DNA of 64,000 bases from Asterias rubens (lineage: Eukaryota > Echinodermata > Asteroidea > Forcipulatida > Asteriidae). Positions 1 through 10,459 of the stretch are shown piece after piece (positions within the stretch are counted from its first letter, which is position 1; every line of letters starts with the position of its first letter). The notes beneath the pieces were generated by a model. The model did not search any database and had not been told where the DNA came from. It saw only the letters and a program-made list of their open reading frames with translations. The translations under genes and the position numbers were made by a program. The stretch is taken from the NCBI RefSeq assembly GCF_902459465.1, contig NC_047068.1:16887195-16951194 (forward strand), given 5' to 3'.

Positions 1-880
1 ATGACTGGCTCTAGGCACATCCACAAGATGTGGGCTTTTAACCCAGAAGCAATTACTGGCTCTAGGTGCCTACAGTGTACCCAGAAAGCCTACATAATAA
101 CATAATGTACTTTAGGGATGCCTATACATGTACCTGTCCTTTAGAAAAGCTTTAAGCTGCAACCCATCAGGAAAGCTTAAGGGGTTTGCCTCTATTCCTC
201 TACCTGAGCAAACTGTGGGCACACCCATAAGATGTGGGCTTTAAACCCAGAAGCAATTACTGGCTCTACATGTAGGTCCCTACAGAGTGTACCCAGAAAG
301 TCTACATAATAACATTATGTATTTTAGGGATGCCTAGTATACATGTATCCGTCCTTCAAATAGCTTTTAAAGCTGCAACCCGTCAGGGAAACATTCAAAG
401 CCTAAGGGGTTTGCCTCAGTCTATCTCTAGTCTACCTGAACAAACTCTGGGCACACCCACAAGATGTAGGCTTTAAACCCAGAAGCAATTACTGGTTCCA
501 GGTCCCTTTGGTACCAAGAAACCCAAGATAATTATGTCCTTCAAACAGCCTTAGCTGCAACCGAATCAGGGACACATTCAAAGCATAACGAACATGTAGC
601 AGGTACATGTAAGGGGATTGCCTCACACCATCCTTGTACTGGGGCAAACATGACAGGCTCTGGACAAACCCACAAGATGTAGGCTGAGAACCCAGAAGCA
701 ATTACTGGCTCCATGGTCCTGTGGTACCCAGAAAGCCAAAATAATGTAGTGTAGGGATGCCTACCTGTTCTTCAACAGCCTTTAGCTTAAACTTAATAGG
801 ATACATTCAAACCCTTGCAGCAAGGGGTTTGCCTCGCAGTCTATCTTTCTACTTGAACAAACATGACAGGCACTGGACAA
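1..880. repeat. Tandem array, four units of about 205-230 bp
   Basis: The phrase CCCAGAAGCAATTACTGG recurs near 43, 248, 477 and 690. Between occurrences the same blocks follow in the same order: CCCAGAAAG, then GGGATGCCTA, then AGCTGCAACC, then GGGGTTTGCCTC, then ACCCACAAGATG. The units have diverged by small indels, so spacing varies from about 205 to 229 bp. The window starts inside a unit, so the array probably continues to the left. No coding signal is visible in it. Confidence 0.9.
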
Positions 881-957
881 CACGAACAAACATAATTAGG
901 AAAATTTATGATTTGTAACATTCCTGATAACGAATTATGAAAATCTTCATATATAGG

Positions 958-1190
958 TCAGTCGTGTTGGCGTAGTGGTCTCTTTCCTCACCTGCCGCCA
1001 GGGATCTCTATGGATAAGGTTTCAGTCCCTATACTTTACTTCATGAGTTTCCCAGGAATAACTCCCACAAGATTTTCCTCCCACATCAAAAACTGAAACT
1101 TCCCTCCTTGGATTAAAGTTGGAGCCATACATGGACACTGCATGAAATGATTCATTATTTATACTGATGACTCAACTCTAACTTAGGTTT
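958..1190 (+). repeat. tRNA-derived SINE, family A
   Basis: The 5' part carries a box-A-like GGCGTAGTGG. It is followed by a body with TTTCAGTCCCTA and TTTTCCTCCCACATC, then AAAACTGAAACTTCC and GGATTAAAGTTGG. The same body appears at 5640-5905 and 49663-49985, and inverted in part near 35110-35200. The shared order of blocks after a tRNA-like head is the basis for calling it a SINE. Confidence 0.75.
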
Positions 1191-1417
1191 TTTGACTATA
1201 CAAGTTTCTTTATCATCAGGGTCCAATAGACTGATCCAGTAGGCTCCGCCCACGACGCACTTGTGAGCAAGAACACGTGTGGCTCTCCAATGCCTTTCTG
1301 CACAACTCTGCCGTGCGCGCCAAGATATGCGCACGCATGTCGGACCTTATTTGTCGGACCTTCATTGCGTTGTGATTGGTCAATACGCAATGGGGTGGAG
1401 CTTAGTGGATCGGTCTA

Positions 1418-1640
1418 TTTCATAGAGCTGCTTTATAAGCAGGACAATTTTGCTTAACAATGGTCTGCTTAGCAGACAAGTTTTGTTGTACCAGTCACAA
1501 TTCAATTCAATTCAATACACGTTTATTTCATACTCTTGTTGAGAACAAAAAAACAATTGAACATGTGACATGGTAGTTTGGCTGGTTACCTTATTCTGGT
1601 AAGCATTATTTTGTTTTGCTTAGCTACCTTTTTGTGAACG
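1418..1640. repeat. Short palindromic element interrupted by an insertion
   Basis: The left part (TTCATAGAGCTGCTTTATAAGC) belongs to the palindromic family also seen at 9650, 10240, 22740 and 49150. The right part (from TGTGACATGGTAGTTTGG to TTTTGCTTAGCT, about 1565-1625) is matched closely at 6389-6450. Between them lies an ATTCAATTCAATTCAATACACG stretch at about 1500-1555, which looks like an inserted retroposon end. I read this as one element split by a later insertion. Confidence 0.55.
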
Positions 1641-1699
1641 ATAGTCAGACTCCTTTTCGGTAAAGGGTCATTCATTAGTCATGATGCTTATGGCATACA

Positions 1700-1925
1700 G
1701 GTTTCTAAATAATGTATGTATTATTTTGGTTTTCCCATATACATCACTGTGTGTTAGCACTATATACTCAGTACTTTCCAGAGCATTGAATTGCAAAGGT
1801 CATGGGTTCGAATCCCACCCAAGTAATGTGCCTGTGACCTTTTTCACAGAACTCAGGAAAGTACTGAGTATACAGTGCTAACACACATCGGTGCAAGGGT
1901 AAAACCAAAATTAAAATTAATATGT
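1700..1925. repeat. Fold-back element with a tRNA-like T-arm at its centre
   Basis: The left arm contains GTGTGTTAGCACTATATACT then CAGTACTTTCC. The right arm is its reverse complement, GGAAAGTACTGAGTATACAG then TGCTAACACAC. The arms extend outward into TTTTGGTTTTCCC on the left and GGTAAAACCAAAA on the right. The loop holds GGGTTCGAATCCC, a perfect tRNA T-arm / box B. A sister copy lies at 58740-58960, and single-arm copies attached to a fuller tRNA head lie at 25375-25505 and 29205-29340. Confidence 0.75.
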
Positions 1926-1950
1926 GATTTGTTGTGTCTCCACAGGTTCC

Positions 1951-3595
1951 ATGGGTTCGTCTATTCTGGACAGGACTAGTTTTCTTTGTGGTGCTTCAGC
2001 AGGCTCATATGCACTCTTGACTGCTCACCTTGCCAATGTTTTGTTGGTAAGTTTTGTTTGTCAATTAATCCTTTCCTTTATCATAGGTCATGGCATGTCA
2101 TGGCTGATTGTTCAAGCACACTGGACTCAAGCTCTGTTGAACAGCAGAGCATGGGTTTGAGTCCCAGTCATGACAGTCTCGTCCTAAACCCAGGCACTTT
2201 CTTAAATATTATTTCTCTGTCCTTCGAAACATAAAAATCGTTGTGTATTTAAGTATACTGCTTGTGTTTCCCTGAATTACACCATTTTAATTATATAGAG
2301 TTTTCTTCTTTGTTCTTTTTTGTCTTGTAGAATTTTGCTGAGATGAAGATAGGAGCCTTGCGAGTCGGTTTCATTTTAGCCTTAGGTGAGTGTAATCCTG
2401 TGGTAATAATCTGATTAAAAAGTAGAATGATGTGGTGTGTCATGGCCTAGTGGTTAAGAGCACCGGATTCAAACTCTTGTGATTTTGATCAGCAGAGTGT
2501 TGGTTCGAGTCCCAGTCATGACACCTGTGTCCTTAGGCAAGACACTTAATGATGCTCCGCCCTTTGGATGGTACATAAAACAATTGGTAGGTGTGTTGTG
2601 TAAAAACACGTAAAAGAACCCTGTGCAATTATAGAAAAGAGAAGGGGCTCACCCTGGTGCTCCTAATCTGATTGGCAGTACTTCAAAGGGTGTCGTTTGT
2701 AACAGTGTTTTATAATATCAACAGCTCTCCAGTGCTCTTTACCAAGTAAGTTTTAATGGTCATTCATAAATACCTGAGACAGTTTATCCATTCTGATTGG
2801 TAGAGAGGGCATCACGAGTTGTTGTTTGAACGGATGATATAACACCAGTAAAAATGTTATAACATGGGCGTGACACGATAATAAGACAGTTTCTTCATTC
2901 CTATTGGTCGAGAGCAACGGCCGAAACAGTTGTGCCACATCACGCGATACGCGCGACGCGCACAGCATCTCCTTATAAGGAGTTGTTTACCCGAGGGCCT
3001 AACCATTTAATAGCTGGAGGGGTGTTGTGTTGAAAGAAATCATTGAATAGTAAAAATTTGTGCATTTATTTTACCTTTTGACCAAAAAGTGTTGATGATT
3101 TTTGACCGAAAAGGTATTTATGAATGGGAATCAATGTGTTGAATCGGTTTTCAACTAGTGGTTTAAACCCGCTGAGGCCTGGTTCTTGATAATTTACCTC
3201 AACTTCGTCTCAGTAAAGTGATCAAGTCCAGGCCTCGGCCCGGGTTTAAACCACTAGTTGAAAACCTCTTCACCACACATTGATTCCCTTATTAATTTTT
3301 CAAAGGTGTACACTCCCTTTATTAAATCACACAAACCTTGTTTTTTCATCCAGTGAGTTTAGACTTTGGTCTGGCAGTTTACAGACGCTACTCCGGTTTG
3401 AAAACGGCTACCTCCTTCATAGCCGCACTCATGGGAATCGCAATCGGTTTGACGATCGGTCTCTTCATTGTCCGCAACTACGACCAGAGATTACATGAAA
3501 GGTTGACCCTTTGGGTGATCACAGTCATCTACATCGCCTTTGTTATGTTTGTTATATTCTGGAACATATTCTACAATCCTGCCAAGCCAGTATAG
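1951..3595 (+). CDS. Small four-helix membrane protein, unidentified
   Basis: Three exons join in frame: 1946-2046 (acceptor CTCCACAG, donor GTAAGT), 2331-2385 (acceptor CTTGTAG, donor GTGAGT) and 3354-3595 (acceptor TTCATCCAG, stop TAG). Reading from ATG 1951 gives 130 residues. Four hydrophobic segments lie near residues 13-32, 37-58, 68-91 and 102-123, separated by short basic loops (YRRYSG, RNYDQRLHERL). There is no obvious signal peptide beyond the first helix. The exon opens with five nucleotides before the ATG and follows a good acceptor, so an upstream exon exists and the true N-terminus may lie further left; the ATG context is weak. I do not recognise the family. The topology recalls small ciliary TMEM proteins such as TMEM107, but I could not align them convincingly. 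Intron 1 and intron 2 both hold SINE copies. Confidence 0.75.
2070..2215 (+). repeat. SINE fragment, family B, in intron 1
   Basis: It carries ACTGGACTCAAGCTC, AACAGCAGAGCATGG and GGTTTGAGTCCCAGTCATGA. The same blocks occur in the fuller copy at 2433-2720. The box A region is degraded and the 3' body is lost. Confidence 0.7.
2433..2720 (+). repeat. tRNA-derived SINE, family B, in intron 2
   Basis: Box A reads TGGCCTAGTGGTTAAGAGC and box B reads GGTTCGAGTCC, at tRNA-like spacing. The body follows with AGGCAAGACACTTAA, GTAAAAGAACCCTGTGCA and AAGAGAAGGGG. It is close to a widespread tRNA-headed SINE type of marine deuterostomes, as I remember it. Partial copies lie at 2070 and 56520. Confidence 0.85.
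2760..3126. repeat. Inverted-repeat element flanking internal GC-rich sequence
   Basis: CATTCATAAATACC at 2761 is matched by its reverse complement GGTATTTATGAATG ending at 3126. Inside are two related phrases ending in ATTGGTAGAGAG and ATTGGTCGAGAGC. The short arms make the boundaries tentative. The right end abuts the fold-back element at 3125-3290. Confidence 0.45.
3125..3290. mobile_element. MITE with long terminal inverted repeats
   Basis: GGGAATCAATGTG at the left matches CACATTGATTCCC at the right. Inward, TTTTCAACTAGTGGTTTAAA matches TTTAAACCACTAGTTGAAAA and GAGGCCTGG matches CCAGGCCTC. The whole is about 165 bp with a short loop. It lies in the last intron of the membrane-protein gene, 64 nt upstream of the last exon. 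Confidence 0.8.
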
Positions 3596-5210
3596 CATCC
3601 AGTCATGGCGTCACTATTTCTGCGGTGAAGCTTCCAAGGTTTGGTTTGTTAAAACAAACTTGTAATTTATAAGAGTTTATCCAGAAGATTTAGGTGCTGA
3701 TCAGTTTGATCGAGGCCCTGGAATAGTTTTATTGTAATAATTAGATGTTTTTATAAAACACTGTTGTGTATGAGTGGCAGGTTTGTTTGCAGCTTTTTAG
3801 AACTTACCCCAAAGAGTTTTGTCACAAACAAAATTTAAAATTTCTAGATGTCTGGTTGTGATTAACATATATAAATATATTCATATTTTTGTTGATCATG
3901 TCTTTGTACTTGATTGATTTGCGTGTGCTAAAGTTACTGTGTGACATATATGCGTAATTTAATTATTTAGTGAAAGATTAATATTGTGGATGAATCAGAG
4001 AGCATGTTTCATAGCTATTGCCAAGACTTGAGCAAGCTCAAAAGCAGTTGGTTGCAAACAACTTTTCGAATGTGAGGAGCAATTTTTATGAGAAGTCGTA
4101 CAAATGAAACAGTAGACCTTCTAGGCGTCTTGATTTTGAGCGGTTCAAATGTAACCAGACTGAGGCCAGTAGGGAAAGGAGTCTGTGCACAAGTGAAAAT
4201 CTGAATACGGGGAACAAGATCAATCTGGCGTCAGGGTGATGTAGTTTGGTCTGTGTAAACTTAACAAAGCTTCTGTATTTGCTGTGATGGTGTTAATTTG
4301 ATTGACCTTTCTTTGCGATGTCATAGCCTAGAGTCTTGCCAACAGTAGGGGCAACCTTCGCTGCACAAAACTCAACATTTTATGACAATACAATATGATA
4401 AAATAATGCAATCAAGAAGCGACATCCCCCCCCCCCAGCCTGTATGCTTCAATTTTGAAAGGGAAAGTGCACCAAGGCATTTTCTCCATGGTAAAGGGCA
4501 CCCTATGGGGAAATTGTAAATTTCTGGTGCATTTGGAGAGCACCAGGGGGCATGGAGGCAATCGCCTTCGTTGCCTCCATGAAGTATTAGGCCTGAAATG
4601 AACTATCACTGATAAATCATTGTGCTATTACCCAAAACGAACAATAAACAATCTTAATTTAAAACAAGGCTTATTAGGGAGGACAACTTTGTGCCAAGGC
4701 AGTTGTACTCAAGGCCGCTCTAACAAAATGTTGGTCAATGTTTGTAAACAAAAGAAAGGTCTATTTGTTGTGAAGTAAGTTGTCAAAAGGAGTTCTTGCC
4801 AACTAAGTATTAACTCAGTCTGCTTTGTGCAAGATCCAAATAGCGCCCTCGCTGAGGTCAATGAAGACCTATTCAGGGTGTATGAGTTTATCACTGAAAT
4901 AAGTGACAGGTGTCTGTATCATTTGAAAATACAGAGAATAGTGTAGTAGAAAGCATTTTAGACTGTATTTATATTGCCAGTGCTGGAAAACACTGCCTTA
5001 AAACTGGAGTTTGATTGATTGAAGAAAGTGTTCTCTAAACACTTTAGGATTTAGTATTGTCTAAAGAGGCTGTATATAATCATGATAAGTATGTATCATG
5101 TTGGTCTTTAAAAAAAATTGTGAATGTTTGTATTAAACTACTCTCCCTGGTGGAGAGTTAGTAAGTACATTTTGATAATGTAAGTAACCAATTTTGAAAA
5201 TAAACCTAAA
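3596..5210 (+). other. 3' UTR and downstream of the membrane-protein gene
   Basis: No further coding exon is visible. Candidate polyadenylation signals AATAAA lie at 4643-4648 and 5199-5204, so the 3' UTR could be 1.0-1.6 kb. A copy of the GGCAATCGCCTTCG repeat family lies inside at 4450-4605. Confidence 0.4.
4450..4605 (+). repeat. Interspersed repeat, GGCAATCGCCTTCG family
   Basis: Blocks are GCACCAAGGCATT, TCCATGGTAAAGGGCAC, CACCAGGGGGCAT and GGCAATCGCCTTCGTTGCCT, followed by CATGAAGTATTAGGCCTGAA. Related copies lie at 12285-12405 and 25855-25970, with weaker ones near 43625 and 56180. The function and class are unknown to me. Confidence 0.7.
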
Positions 5211-5639
5211 TCTAAAATGATTGTATTGTAATCTAAACCTAAAATAATACTATTGGGGGAACTTTCGGTAACGCTAGGTGGCAGCAGACTTGCCAGGTTA
5301 TGTTCTCAGAATTTGCATATTTTTATGTTCAAAATCATGTACACAATAGAAATTGCATGGTTACGCCTACTGCCCAAAAGTGTTTCAAAATCTCAAATTT
5401 GGTCGAACTTTTATCAGGCGAAATGCCTAGCAAACGCCAGAGTCACAGCTACATATATGCCTTATGTTGCGTTTCGATTTGTGATATTTTCTGCTGAGCG
5501 AAAATCTTGGCTCAATTTCACATGTACCATTTGTTCCATTTTTGCGAACGTTTACTTTGCATATTGTTAAATTTAACTTTCTGGTAAAAAACCAAGGGCA
5601 CTTAAAAGTGACTCACACTTGAGATACATGTGTGGAAAA

Positions 5640-5905
5640 GGTGATGAAGAAATGTGTGTAGTGTGTCTTGCCTTGCCTTCCACCCCTCGGACCCGGTTCG
5701 AATCCCACCTGAGGCACAATGTGGATTGGGTTTTCAGTCCCTACTTGACTGCGTGGGTTGCCCTTTAAATAATTCTCTGGGGCTTTCCTCCCACATCTAA
5801 AACTGAAATTTCTTCATCATCTTCTCGTTTGGCTCTAATTAGAGCGTTGAGAAGAGTTTTTCTTGCCAAAATGAAAAGACGCATAAACACCACGTTCAAG
5901 TCAAC
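5640..5905 (+). repeat. tRNA-derived SINE, family A
   Basis: Box B reads GGTTCGAATCC. The body has GGGTTTTCAGTCCCTAC, TTAAATAATTCTCTGGGG and TTTCCTCCCACATCTAAAAC. It is the most complete body of this family in the window. Confidence 0.75.
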
Positions 5906-5948
5906 TACATTATAAAGCGGTTTGGAACAGCTTCTACAGAAGACTCAG

Positions 5949-6083
5949 GCCAGATTTCACAAAGAGATATTAAACGTCTTAACTGGACCAGTAACTGGTC
6001 TTAACTTAAGACTAGTCCTATCTCTTAGAATTACCCAGGACTCGTCTTAAGTTAGGAAGAGTTTTGTGAAATTTGCCCTTTAA
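5949..6083. mobile_element. Short palindromic MITE, TCTTAACT/AGACGAG family
   Basis: The left end GGCCAGATTTCACAAAG is matched by the right end TTTTGTGAAATTTGCC. Inside are inverted phrases of the type TCTTAAC and GTTAGGA. Diverged relatives lie at 32805-32925 and 54420-54540. Confidence 0.65.
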
Positions 6084-6289
6084 GTATTCGTCAAAGCGAA
6101 CTATTATCATATTCTAAAATTTTCAATTAATACTGCAGGTGATGAATCATGTATTGCCAAACCCTGTGCCAGTTTTTATGATGAGTGTTAAATTGTTGTA
6201 AATAAAAAATATTAATTTTGTATTAACAGTAAACTTAACTAATTGGATTATACAGAAACGTTTGGACATTTGAGACAATATTTTAGAGG

Positions 6290-6490
6290 GCATCCCACTC
6301 ACCTGGAACAATTTCTTTAGCAGAAAATTATTCCTTGACAATTTTCTGCTAAGCAGAAATGAGCAGGATGCCTGTCAAAAGTTATCGTGTGACATGGTAG
6401 TTTGGTCGGTAACCTTATTCTGGTAAGCATAATTGTGTTGTGCTTAGCTAGTTGTTGTGCTTTGCAGCTCCATGAGACTTGGCCCAGTCC
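6290..6490. repeat. Palindromic element copy, GCTTAGCAGAAA family
   Basis: TTTAGCAGAAAATTATTC is inverted against GACAATTTTCTGCTAAGC. The segment at 6389-6450 is nearly the same as 1565-1625, and the right end GCAGCTCCATGAGACTTGGCCC closes it. Confidence 0.6.
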
Positions 6491-6838
6491 TTTTCCATTG
6501 TTCTCAGTAAAACAACTCTACCGAGAAAATAGCATGGTATCAGTCACAAGCTATAATAATTCTTTGTTTTGGAACATGCTTCTTTTAAGCAAAATTTCCT
6601 TTCTCAGTAATTGTTTGTGCTTGAAAATCTTGATGATATGCAGCGCTGACGTCGCGGCTATTTGCTGTTTTTGTGGATAGTCAACTTTGGGTTTGTTCGA
6701 AAGCCTGAATTGCTGACTAGTGGCCAGTCTAGAACCCGGTGTCCCATGGAAATCTGTCCGCCGGAGATTGTGTGCCGCTACCCATACCGTTAAAGAGGTT
6801 TACCCAAAAGAGGGCGCTTTCAGAAGAAGTTTGTACAA

Positions 6839-6991
6839 TGGGTGCGTTCGTTTAGCTTCCCTGGGTCGACCCCGGTGTGTGGCGGGTTTTTTTTCCAGGA
6901 CGAACGTGGGTAATTATCTGCACACGTTCATCCTGGGGAAAAAAACGCCACATACCGGGGTCGACCCGGGGAAGCTAAAAGAACGCACCCA
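6839..6991. mobile_element. MITE with terminal inverted repeats of about 60 bp
   Basis: The left arm runs GGGTGCGTTCGTTTAGCTTC then CCTGGGTCGACCCCGGTGTG. The right arm is its near-perfect reverse complement, from CATACCGGGGTCGACC to AGAACGCACCC. The loop of about 35 nt sits around GGGTAATTATCTG. Flanking bases show no clear target-site duplication. Confidence 0.85.
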
Positions 6992-7464
6992 CAGTTTGCC
7001 GTATGGGGGTGGGGGCGCATAATTTCCTTCCACACTGGCATCATTGACCTTAGTTTATTTGTTCGTTTGGCCGAACAAAATTTAGGAGTGTCGTTCAGTT
7101 AAATTACGGAATACTTGCTACAAAATAAGTATGCATTTGACGGTCACAGTTTTCTCTGAAAACGGCACTTGGTCGAAGCTTGGGAAAAGCAGGATGTTTT
7201 CTGTATTTTTCGTGTAGGTGACTGGTCGAAAATCAAGAATAAAAAAAAAATTCAATTGTAGTTTATATCAACGACAGCTGGCGATTGTCATTAATGTTTT
7301 TATGAAGTAAGCGTAAACTATCAATTAGTAGTTTGTGAAAGAAGCTGGAACTTCTTGTAATGTTTACAGAGTTTGATGGTTTGACAATATTTGTATGGCC
7401 TGTCGGGTTAAATATTACTTACGTTATTAAAGGTCTTGATGGAAGTTCTTTTAAAATGTGTAAG

Positions 7465-7750
7465 GGAGTTCTCCATATATCGGTGTTGGGAAGTTCTCCA
7501 GGAAATCCTTATAAGGGATTCTCAAGGAAATCGGTATTGGGAAGTTCTCTCGGAAATCCTTGTAAGGAATTAAAGTCTCATGGAAATCGGTATTGGGAAG
7601 TTCCCCAGGAAAGCCTTGTTGGTAATTAAAGTCTCATGCCGGGAAATCGGTATTGGGAAGTTCTTTGGGAAATCTTTTAAAGGAAGTCTTAAGGAAATCT
7701 GTTTTGGGGAAGTTCTTCAGGAAATCCCAGTAAGGAAGTTCTCCATGGAG
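7465..7750. repeat. Minisatellite, 49-59 bp units
   Basis: The motif GGTATTGGGAAGTTC recurs near 7483, 7532, 7590, 7649 and 7701. It is followed each time by a variant of AGGAAATCCTTGTAAGG. Five imperfect units are visible. An open frame through part of it has no features of a real gene. Confidence 0.85.
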
Positions 7751-8052
7751 TATTTGACTGTAAACGTAGTCCTTAGATTGTTTTGGGATAGTATTTGTGT
7801 GTTTATTGTGGTTTTCTGGACCAACTTATAATGTGAAATATAATAGTTGAAAGGTGCTCCCCACAAACCCACCTTCATTCTTTAGACTGTATGATTTTAT
7901 GTTGGGGGTCTTTGTGTGTTTCTTGGTTTCCTGTATTTGATTCTTGACCAACTTGTAAAGAAATATTTTCATTTTGCTGCCCCACACCTCTAGCCTATTG
8001 TCAAGGCATCCGTGGCTTGCGCGCGTGGTCTCCATTTCCAGTCGCTCTGCTG

Positions 8053-8444
8053 TTAAAGGCGGTGGACACTATTGGTAATTACTCAAAATAATTATCCTCA
8101 TAAAACCTTTCCATGATTACGAGTAATGGAAAGAGGTTGATAGTATAGTATATAACGTTGTGAGAAACAGCTCCCTCTAAAGTGACGTAGATTTCGAGAA
8201 AGAAGTAATTCTCCACGAATTTGATTTCGAGACCTCAAATTTAGAATTTGAGGTCTCGAAATAAAGCATTAGAAAGCACACAACTTCGTATGACAATGGT
8301 GTTTTTTCTTTCATTATTATCTCGCAACTTCGACGACCGATTGAGCTCAAATTTTCACAGGTTTGTTATTTTATGCATATGTTGAGATACACCAACTGTG
8401 AAGGCTAGTCTTTGGCAATTACCAATAGTGTCCACTGTCTTTAA
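8053..8444 (+). mobile_element. TTAA-ended MITE, main family
   Basis: The left end TTAAAGGCGGTGGACACTAT is matched by the right end ATAGTGTCCACTGTCTTTAA. The interior carries TTGTGAGAAACAGCTCCCTC. It also holds a perfect central hairpin with 19-20 nt arms (TTTCGAGACCTCAAATT and its complement, 8225-8263). GTTTGTTATTTTATGCATAT follows near the right end. This copy is full length (392 bp). Confidence 0.9.
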
Positions 8445-8539
8445 CGCCATGAAGGCCTTAGTAAAAGGCTACCACACCTCCAGCGACTGTAGTCTTGTGA
8501 TCAATGATTCCGGTTGTTCTTGTGTGTTTGTTGATTGAA

Positions 8540-8610
8540 GGGGTTTTATTTCGGTTTGGGGGGGGTGAAGTTTTTTTTTTTTTTTGGGGGGGGTGAAGTT
8601 TTGGGTGTAG
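8540..8610. repeat. Low-complexity G/T tract
   Basis: Two runs of G (7 to 10) flank a run of T, with GGGTGAAGTTTT repeated on either side. A G-rich stretch also occurs at 8709-8720. Confidence 0.8.
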
Positions 8611-9004
8611 GTTCGTTTGTGACTGTCTTTGTGTAAAATAAAAAATAAGTGAAACTAAACTATAAGGCTTCAGTAAGATCATTCCCATAAGCTAACGGGT
8701 TTTTGTTGGAGGGGGGAGGGGTACCCCAGTGTAATAGGTTGTTTAAATTTCTCGTTAGGTCAACACATTTTAAATTGTGTGTGTGTGTTTTTATGTTTGT
8801 ATTATTTAATTTCAGGGAAACCCTGTCGTGTGATATTTGTGTGAAGCTATTGTGCATCTACCTTGCGAATGTCGATAGCTTGTTAACCCTTGGTCATAAT
8901 GTCACTGGGACCAAGGTATAGTTTTGAACGTGAATACAAGTGTGACTTTTAAACGAGTGTGTAGCATATCAATCTGTTAAACTTGTGTAGTTTTTTCATA
9001 GATG

Positions 9005-9345
9005 TTAATAAAGGCACTGGACACTATTGACAAATACTTCAAGTAATTGTTAGGATAAAAACTTACTTCGAGATATGGAGAGCTGTGTTGTCAGTGAAAC
9101 ACGTGAGAAACGGCTCTTTCTGAGTAGTTTTTTAGATAGATAATTTCTCACTCAAATAATAACATATTTCAGCTGAAAACTTTCATTATGCATCTGAAAG
9201 CACACAAAGTAACTTTCGTTCTTCTCTTTTAAATTTGACGGGCGATTGAGCCCAAATATTTTCAGATACAAAATATATTGGGATACATAGAGTGAGAATA
9301 CTGGTCTTGGACAATTACTAAAGGTGCATGTCCACTGCCTTTGAG
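9005..9345 (+). mobile_element. TTAA-type MITE, diverged copy
   Basis: The left end AAAGGCACTGGACACTATTG and the right end TGTCCACTGCCTTTGAG are family ends. The interior has GTGAGAAACGGCTC and ATTTCAGCTGAAA in place of the main-family hairpin, so it belongs to a subfamily with a different palindrome. Confidence 0.8.
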
Positions 9346-9649
9346 TTCACATTGGGATAAAGAACTTTGTATTATTTGTGTTTTACCAAAACGCCGATGT
9401 GTGACTATGACTAGTCTGTTGTGTAGTGAGATAATAACATAGTTATGTGATATTTATAAAAACTAACATTATTTACCAACAATGTGAGATGTTGCGATCA
9501 AAAGGCGAATAAAACCTGATTTTGGTGGGAATTTATATTAGAGTTGATACTACATTAGTACACCCGTCCAAAAGTTTGTGTTCACCGACGGCGTAACCCG
9601 GGTCACCATTTCCAGTGCCCCCCCCCCCCCCCCCCCCCCGCTCCCATCC

Positions 9650-10270
9650 CAGGGCCCAATTTCATAGAGCTGCTTATAGCGGTCGTTTTTGTGCTTAAAT
9701 GATCACGTTGCCTTGGATCGGTCTAGTTGGTCTTTGAAAAGCGTGCTGTAACTATAACCGTTTGTTATAAAATGAATATGGGTAGAAAGATGTTGTTAAA
9801 GTAGAATACAATGATTTACACAATAGCTTCGCACTAGCGTGGTTTTCTGTTTACCTCGTCGACTTACACGGTCGGCCATTTATGGGGGTCAAATTTTTGA
9901 CTCACATAAATGGCCGATCGTGTTAGTTCGCGACGTAAATGGAAAACCGTGTAACTTTGAGTGATACTTGTGTGGATCATTATTCTACTTTTAAAACATC
10001 TTTCTAACCATATGCATTTCATAACAAACGGTTTAAAACGCTTTTTATAGACCAACTCGTCCGATCCAAGGCAACGTGTTCCTTTAACGGGCGCACCTAG
10101 CAAAGTTTTCATTTCATAGCATTGGTTAAGCAATGCTTTTTGCTTAAAGCGGCAAGCAAGCAAGCAAAAAGGGTCCTTAAGTCCCAATTTCTGCTTAAGC
10201 ACCCTGTTTAAGCGCAGGGCCCAATTTCAAATTTGCTATACCGTTAAGCAGCCCTATGAAATTGGGCCCT
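9650..10270. mobile_element. Palindromic GGGCCCAATTTC element, split by a later insertion
   Basis: The left end AGGGCCCAATTTCATAGAGC, with GCTTATAGCGG after it, is mirrored by CCGTTAAGCAGCCC then TATGAAATTGGGCCCT at 10240-10270. Most of the intervening DNA is a second element (9695-10087). The inner part of the right side also repeats AGGGCCCAATTTCAAA at 10216, making a compact 55 nt palindrome. A 22-nt poly-C run lies just outside at 9618-9639. Confidence 0.7.
9695..10087. mobile_element. Long palindromic MITE, 393 bp, inserted in another element
   Basis: The right half runs AACCATATGCATTTCATAAC, GGTTTAAAACGC, GACCAACTCGTCCGATCC and GGCAACGTGTTCCTTTAA. The left half is the reverse complement of this, starting at TTAAATGATCACGTTGCC. 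At the centre CGGTCGGCCATTTATG faces CATAAATGGCCGATCG. A second copy lies at 60060-60415. Confidence 0.85.
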
Positions 10271-10459
10271 GGTGCCTCACGAAACAAGTCGCAAGAATGC
10301 TGACAACTAGATAGAGCATGCAATGGTCCCCATGTGACACCACCCCACCCAACACGGATAAAGTTTTTGCTACCCCGCCGTAGTTCATTGACTTGCAAAA
10401 TAATGTAATCCCAAAGCGAGGCAGGATTGACAAAGTTGTTTTTCTTTCAATTTTTTTTC

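Noticed and set aside
1780..1850. tRNA gene
   Set aside because: Only the T-arm (GGGTTCGAATCCC) is intact; the acceptor and D arms are absent and it lies in a fold-back element.
2433..2510. tRNA gene with boxes A and B
   Set aside because: It is fused to a SINE body and related copies exist, so it is a retroposon head.
5253..5570. 105-codon plus-strand frame
   Set aside because: It has a non-ATG start and a composition like AT-rich noncoding DNA, close to 3' UTR-like sequence with AATAAA.
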